Assembly (NCBI GenBank): GCA_036782755.1
Contig: DAIPYL010000033.1
Coordinates: 1-18,318 of the forward strand
Source of the DNA: Jeotgalicoccus sp036782755
GTDB taxonomy: Bacteria > Bacillota > Bacilli > Staphylococcales > Salinicoccaceae
DNA: 18,318 bases
Reading direction: 5' to 3'
Made by a program: the position numbers and the translations under genes. Position 1 is the first letter of the stretch; the number at the start of each line of letters is the position of its first letter. Under the pieces are notes generated by a model. The model did no database searches, had not been told where the DNA came from, and saw nothing but the letters and a program-made list of their open reading frames with translations. Of this stretch, positions 14,160 through 18,318 are shown piece by piece.

Positions 14160-16079
14160 ATGGCTGAAAAAAATATGGATCAATACAGTGCTAGTCAGAT
14201 ACAAGTACTGGAAGGTCTTGAAGCAGTAAGAAAAAGACCGGGTATGTACATCGGTTCAACATCATCACGCGGACTGCACCACCTCGTGTGGGAAATTATC
14301 GATAACAGTATCGATGAGGCACTCGCAGGATATGCATCTGAAATTAATGTCACTGTCGAAGAAGACAACTGGATTAAAGTAACGGATAACGGACGCGGTA
14401 TTCCTGTAGACATTCAGGAGAAAATGGGCCGTCCGGCAGTTGAAGTTATTTTAACAGTACTCCATGCCGGCGGTAAGTTTGACGGCGGGAGCTATAAAGT
14501 TTCAGGCGGACTGCACGGTGTAGGTTCATCGGTAGTTAACGCACTGAGTTCAACACTTGAAGTTTACGTTCATAAAAACGGCGAGGTGCATTACCAGAGC
14601 TATACGCGCGGGGTGCCTGATGCTGACTTAAAAGTGATTGATACAACTGACAAAACAGGTACGATCATCCGTTTTAAAGCAGATGAAGAAATCTTCACTG
14701 AAACGACGGAATACGAAATTGAAATTCTGCAGAAGCGTATTAAAGAGCTTGCTTTCCTGAACAAAGGCCTCGAGATTAATTTAATCGACGAGCGCGGGGA
14801 AGAAACTGTTGAATTTAAATACCATTACGAAGGCGGTATTAAATCTTACGTCAAAGAATTAAACAAGACGAAAGAAGGTCTTCATGAAGAAATCATTTAC
14901 ATGGATGATTCAAAAGATGAAATCGAAGTTGAAATTGCGATGCAGTACAACCTCGGCTATACATCTACCCTTTTAACTTATGCGAACAATATTTACACGC
15001 ATGAGGGCGGAACGCACGAAGACGGCTTCAAACGTGCGCTGACAAGAGTGATTAACAGCTATGCAACGAAACAGAATCTGATTAAATCGACGGAAGAACG
15101 TTTATCCGGTGAAGATGTCAGAGAAGGTTTAACAGCGATAGTGTCAATTAAACACACGGATCCGCAGTTCGAAGGTCAGACGAAGACCAAACTCGGAAAC
15201 TCCGAAGCGCGCACCATTACAGATCAGCTGTTCTCGGCAGGATTCGAAAGATTCCTGATGGAAAATCCTCAGACGGCACAGGTAATTGTCGATAAAGGAA
15301 TTACTGCACAGCACGCCCGTGTCGCAGCGAAAAAAGCGCGTGAAATGACACGACGCAAGTCGGCGCTGGAAGTATCGAGCCTGCCGGGTAAACTTGCAGA
15401 CTGTTCGAGCAAGGATCCTGCGAAAAGTGAACTGTTTATCGTAGAGGGTGATTCTGCCGGCGGTTCGGCAAAATCAGGACGCAACTCTAAAATTCAGGCA
15501 ATCTTACCGCTGAGAGGTAAAATTTTAAACGTTGAAAAAGCACGTCTGGACAGAATTTTAGGAAACAATGAAATCCGTTCAATGGTAACGGCACTCGGCA
15601 GCGGTATCGGTGAAGAATTCGATATTGCGAAAGCCCGCTACCACAAAATTGTTATTATGACCGATGCGGATGTCGACGGTGCGCACATCAGAACACTGCT
15701 GTTAACGTTCTTCTACCGCTTTATGAGACCCTTAATCGAGCACGGTTACGTGTATATTGCACAGCCGCCTCTTTATAAACTGGAGCAGGGCAAGAAAAAA
15801 TATTACGTTTACGATGATGAGGCGCTTGATGTTCTGCGCAGCACATTGCCGGAAACACCTAAAATTTCAATGGCAAGATATAAAGGTCTCGGTGAGATGA
15901 ACGCCGATCAGCTGTGGGAAACGACGATGGACCCGGAACAGAGAAATCTGCTGCAGGTTCAGCTTGATGATGCGATTGAAGCGGATCAGGTATTTGAAAT
16001 GCTGATGGGCGATGTTGTCGAGCACAGACGTAACTTTATCGAAGAAAATGCGAGATACGTTGAGAATCTCGACGTCTAA
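14160..16079 (+). CDS. gyrB: DNA gyrase subunit B
   Basis: GyrB is the ATPase subunit of gyrase, which introduces negative supercoils ahead of and behind replication forks; it is the target of aminocoumarins. The GHKL ATPase domain shows E45, D48 and N49 in WEIIDNSIDEA, D76 in TDNGRGIP and the GGLHGVGSSVVNALS lid motif (116-130). The transducer follows. The TOPRIM domain has EGDSAGGSA beginning at E429 and the metal-binding DADVDG (D502, D504, D506). The C-terminal tail has KGLGEMNADQLWETTMDP. Length (639 aa) is that of typical Gram-positive GyrB without the E. coli insertion. The ATG follows GGAAGGTG. It lies 14 bp after recF and 17 bp before gyrA. I see no obvious novobiocin-resistance substitution, though I could only judge by eye. 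Confidence 0.98.
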   Translation: MAEKNMDQYSASQIQVLEGLEAVRKRPGMYIGSTSSRGLHHLVWEIIDNSIDEALAGYASEINVTVEEDNWIKVTDNGRGIPVDIQEKMGRPAVEVILTVLHAGGKFDGGSYKVSGGLHGVGSSVVNALSSTLEVYVHKNGEVHYQSYTRGVPDADLKVIDTTDKTGTIIRFKADEEIFTETTEYEIEILQKRIKELAFLNKGLEINLIDERGEETVEFKYHYEGGIKSYVKELNKTKEGLHEEIIYMDDSKDEIEVEIAMQYNLGYTSTLLTYANNIYTHEGGTHEDGFKRALTRVINSYATKQNLIKSTEERLSGEDVREGLTAIVSIKHTDPQFEGQTKTKLGNSEARTITDQLFSAGFERFLMENPQTAQVIVDKGITAQHARVAAKKAREMTRRKSALEVSSLPGKLADCSSKDPAKSELFIVEGDSAGGSAKSGRNSKIQAILPLRGKILNVEKARLDRILGNNEIRSMVTALGSGIGEEFDIAKARYHKIVIMTDADVDGAHIRTLLLTFFYRFMRPLIEHGYVYIAQPPLYKLEQGKKKYYVYDDEALDVLRSTLPETPKISMARYKGLGEMNADQLWETTMDPEQRNLLQVQLDDAIEADQVFEMLMGDVVEHRRNFIEENARYVENLDV

Positions 16080-16096
16080 TAAAGGAGATTTAATTT

Positions 16097-18318
16097 ATGG
16101 CGGACCATGATGAACAGTTTCAGCAAATAAATATTACGAAAACGATGCGCAGCTCGTTTTTAAGCTATGCCATGAGTGTTATCGTATCCCGTGCACTGCC
16201 TGATGTCAGAGACGGTATGAAACCGGTGCACCGCAGAATTTTATACGGTATGCACGATAACGGTATGACATCTGACAAGCCGTTTAAAAAATCAGCACGT
16301 ATCGTCGGTGACGTTATGGGTAAATATCACCCGCACGGCGACTCCTCGATTTACGATGCAATGGTACGTATGGCTCAGGACTTCAGCTACCGCTACCCGC
16401 TTGTGCACGGCCAGGGGAACTTTGGTTCCATGGACGGCGACGGTGCAGCAGCGATGCGTTACACTGAAGCAAAAATGAGTAAAATTTCGATGGAATTAAT
16501 GCGTGACATTAACAAAGATACGGTTGATTTTCAGCCGAACTACGATGAAAACGAACGTGAACCGGCTGTTCTGCCGGCACGCTTCCCAAACCTTCTCGTC
16601 AACGGTACGAGCGGAATCGCAGTTGGTATGGCGACGAATATTCCGCCGCATAACCTGACGGAAGTTATCAACGCTGTACTTGAACTTTCAGAAAATCCGA
16701 ACGTCACGACGATGGACCTGATGGAACATGTTACAGGACCGGACTTCCCGACTGCGGGCTTAATTATCGGTAAGAGCGGTATTAAACGCGCTTATGAAAC
16801 AGGACACGGTTCTGTTATTATGCGTGCACGCTGTGAAGTGGAAATGATGAAAAACGGTAAAGAACGCATCGTTGTTTCTGAAATCCCGTACCAGGTAAAC
16901 AAAGCGCGTCTTGTTGAGAAAATCGCGGAACTTGTACGCGATAAAAAAATAGAAGGCATTACGGATCTGCGTGATGAAACATCGCTTAAAGAAGGCGTCC
17001 GAATCATTATCGAAATACGCAAAGATAAAAATGCGAACGTTATTTTAAACAACTTGTACAAACAGACACCGCTGCAGACATCATTCGGTGTCAATATGCT
17101 GGCGCTTGTTAACGGTGAACCGAAAGTACTGGGTCTGAAAGAAGTTCTTTATCATTATTTAGAACACCAGAAAGTTGTCGTGACACGCCGAACGAAGTAC
17201 GAATTAAAACGTGCCGAGGACCGTGCGCACATTCTTGAAGGATTGCTGATTGCACTCGATCACATCGATGAAATCATTAAAACAATCCGTGCATCCGATA
17301 CGGATGAAGAAGCGAAAAACGGTCTGATGAGTGAATTTGACTTGTCGGAACGCCAGTCCCAGGCGATTCTTGATATGAGATTACGCCGTTTAACAGGTCT
17401 GGAACGCGGCAAGATTCAAGCTGAATATGATGAAATTCTTAAGAATATTGAATATCTGAAGAGCATTCTTAACGATGACGAGAAACTTCTCGAAGTTATC
17501 AAAGAAGAGTTAATCGATATCCGTGAACGTTACGGTGATGAGCGACGCACGGAAATTACGCTCGGCAGTATTTACGATATTGAAGATGAAGATTTAATTC
17601 CGAGAGAGCAGATTGTTGTGACACTGAGCCACAACAGCTACATCAAACGTCTGCCTGCATCGACTTACCGTGCACAGCACCGCGGCGGACGCGGAATTCA
17701 AGGGATGAATACAATCGATGAAGACTTCGTCAGCCAGATCGTGACGATGAGTACGCACGATTATATTCTGTTCTTCACGAACACCGGACGCGTTTACCGT
17801 CTGAAGGGATATGAAATTCCTGAGCTGTCACGCCAGTCGAAAGGACTGCCGATTGTTAACCTGATTGAAATCGAAAAAGATGAAAAAATCAGTACGATGA
17901 TCAGCGTGAAAGACAAAGAAGAAACTGAAGGCTACCAGTTATTATTTGCGACGAAGAACGGACTTGCGAAACGCACGCCGCTCGACGACTTTAAGCAGAT
18001 TAATAAAAACGGTAAAATTGCCATCAGCTTCAGAGGCGAAGACGAACTCCTCGGTGTGCGTCTGACGGACGGTTCGAAAGAAGTTATCCTCGGAACACGT
18101 GAAGGTTCACTTGTGCGCTTTAAAGAAGACCAGGTCAGAAGCATGGGCCGTACAGCAGCCGGTGTACGCGGAATCAAGCTTCGCGGTGACGATGAAGTCG
18201 TCGGCGTTGACGTACTTGATCCGGGACAGCACGTTCTTGTCGTTACAGACAAAGGATACGGCAAGCTGACGCACGAAGAAGAATACCGCTCAATTAAACG
18301 CGGCGGCTTCGGGGTGAA
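16097..18318 (+). CDS. gyrA: DNA gyrase subunit A, truncated by the window edge
   Basis: GyrA cuts and rejoins DNA in gyrase and is the quinolone target. The first 740 codons are present and the frame is still open at the window end, so the rest of the C-terminal domain is missing from view, not from the gene. The winged-helix domain has the catalytic Tyr122 (RYTEA) and the QRDR YHPHGDSSIYDAMVRM with Ser83, Ser84 and Asp87, the quinolone-susceptible type. IPPHNLTE and the coiled-coil region follow. The GyrA-box QHRGGRG at 527-533 opens the DNA-wrapping beta-pinwheel. Residue 104 is His (codon CAC at 16406-16408) in LVHGQGNFGS, where I recall Asp in S. aureus, B. subtilis and E. coli. The ATG is preceded by AAAGGAG, 17 bp after gyrB. 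Confidence 0.98.
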   Translation, partial: MADHDEQFQQINITKTMRSSFLSYAMSVIVSRALPDVRDGMKPVHRRILYGMHDNGMTSDKPFKKSARIVGDVMGKYHPHGDSSIYDAMVRMAQDFSYRYPLVHGQGNFGSMDGDGAAAMRYTEAKMSKISMELMRDINKDTVDFQPNYDENEREPAVLPARFPNLLVNGTSGIAVGMATNIPPHNLTEVINAVLELSENPNVTTMDLMEHVTGPDFPTAGLIIGKSGIKRAYETGHGSVIMRARCEVEMMKNGKERIVVSEIPYQVNKARLVEKIAELVRDKKIEGITDLRDETSLKEGVRIIIEIRKDKNANVILNNLYKQTPLQTSFGVNMLALVNGEPKVLGLKEVLYHYLEHQKVVVTRRTKYELKRAEDRAHILEGLLIALDHIDEIIKTIRASDTDEEAKNGLMSEFDLSERQSQAILDMRLRRLTGLERGKIQAEYDEILKNIEYLKSILNDDEKLLEVIKEELIDIRERYGDERRTEITLGSIYDIEDEDLIPREQIVVTLSHNSYIKRLPASTYRAQHRGGRGIQGMNTIDEDFVSQIVTMSTHDYILFFTNTGRVYRLKGYEIPELSRQSKGLPIVNLIEIEKDEKISTMISVKDKEETEGYQLLFATKNGLAKRTPLDDFKQINKNGKIAISFRGEDELLGVRLTDGSKEVILGTREGSLVRFKEDQVRSMGRTAAGVRGIKLRGDDEVVGVDVLDPGQHVLVVTDKGYGKLTHEEEYRSIKRGGFGV

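Noticed and set aside
16343..16357. Quinolone-resistance mutations in the GyrA QRDR
   Set aside because: Codons read Ser83, Ser84 and Asp87, the susceptible-type residues; no classical substitution is present.
1..18318. Search for mobile elements, CRISPR arrays, tRNA/rRNA genes, toxin-antitoxin or defence genes
   Set aside because: None seen. Genes are contiguous core functions with consistent strand and spacing, and no foreign-looking segment or long repeat was noticed by eye.

Overview
This window is the replication-origin neighbourhood of a low-GC Gram-positive chromosome, with the two divergent gene blocks that flank oriC in Bacillales. I place it in the Staphylococcaceae. The protein sequences resemble remembered Staphylococcus aureus counterparts closely (Noc N-terminus, RpmH over all 45 residues, RsmG basic tail, GyrA QRDR). 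However, a jag/khpB gene sits between rnpA and mnmE, which I do not recall from S. aureus. That points to a relative such as the Jeotgalicoccus/Salinicoccus/Nosocomiicoccus/Macrococcus side of the family; the genus is inference.

Left of the origin all genes are on the minus strand, co-directional with replication leaving oriC. They fall into three transcription units: (1) rpmH alone, with its own promoter (9618-9646) and a hairpin terminator (9380-9410); (2) rnpA-jag-mnmE-mnmG-rsmG-noc, from a candidate promoter at 9334-9362 to a terminator at 3167-3195; (3) parB-mscS family-DUF951-ychF, from a promoter at 3136-3164 to a terminator at 31-65. Most gaps inside these units are under 20 bp or are overlaps. 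They cover RNase P, tRNA wobble-uridine modification (MnmE/MnmG), 16S rRNA methylation (RsmG), nucleoid occlusion (Noc) and origin segregation (ParB).

The 9554-9988 gap and the 11333-11502 gap form a bipartite oriC around dnaA. Both carry clusters of DnaA boxes (five perfect TTATCCACA, many single-mismatch ones). The downstream half ends in a GC-rich spacer, a run of DnaA-trio-like triplets and an AT-rich unwinding region just before dnaN.

Right of the origin all genes are on the plus strand: dnaA, dnaN, then (after a hairpin and a new promoter) yaaA-recF-gyrB-gyrA, with gyrA running off the right edge after 740 codons. This is the conserved initiator, clamp, repair and gyrase cluster.

This is mostly ordinary core-genome sequence. 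I see no mobile element, CRISPR array, toxin-antitoxin pair or defence system. Points worth a second look are the separation of rpmH from rnpA by a terminator plus promoter, a dyad inside the parB promoter, Jag without an adjacent YidC, ParB without ParA, a His in place of Asp at GyrA position 104, and stacked hairpins and repeats between dnaN and yaaA.
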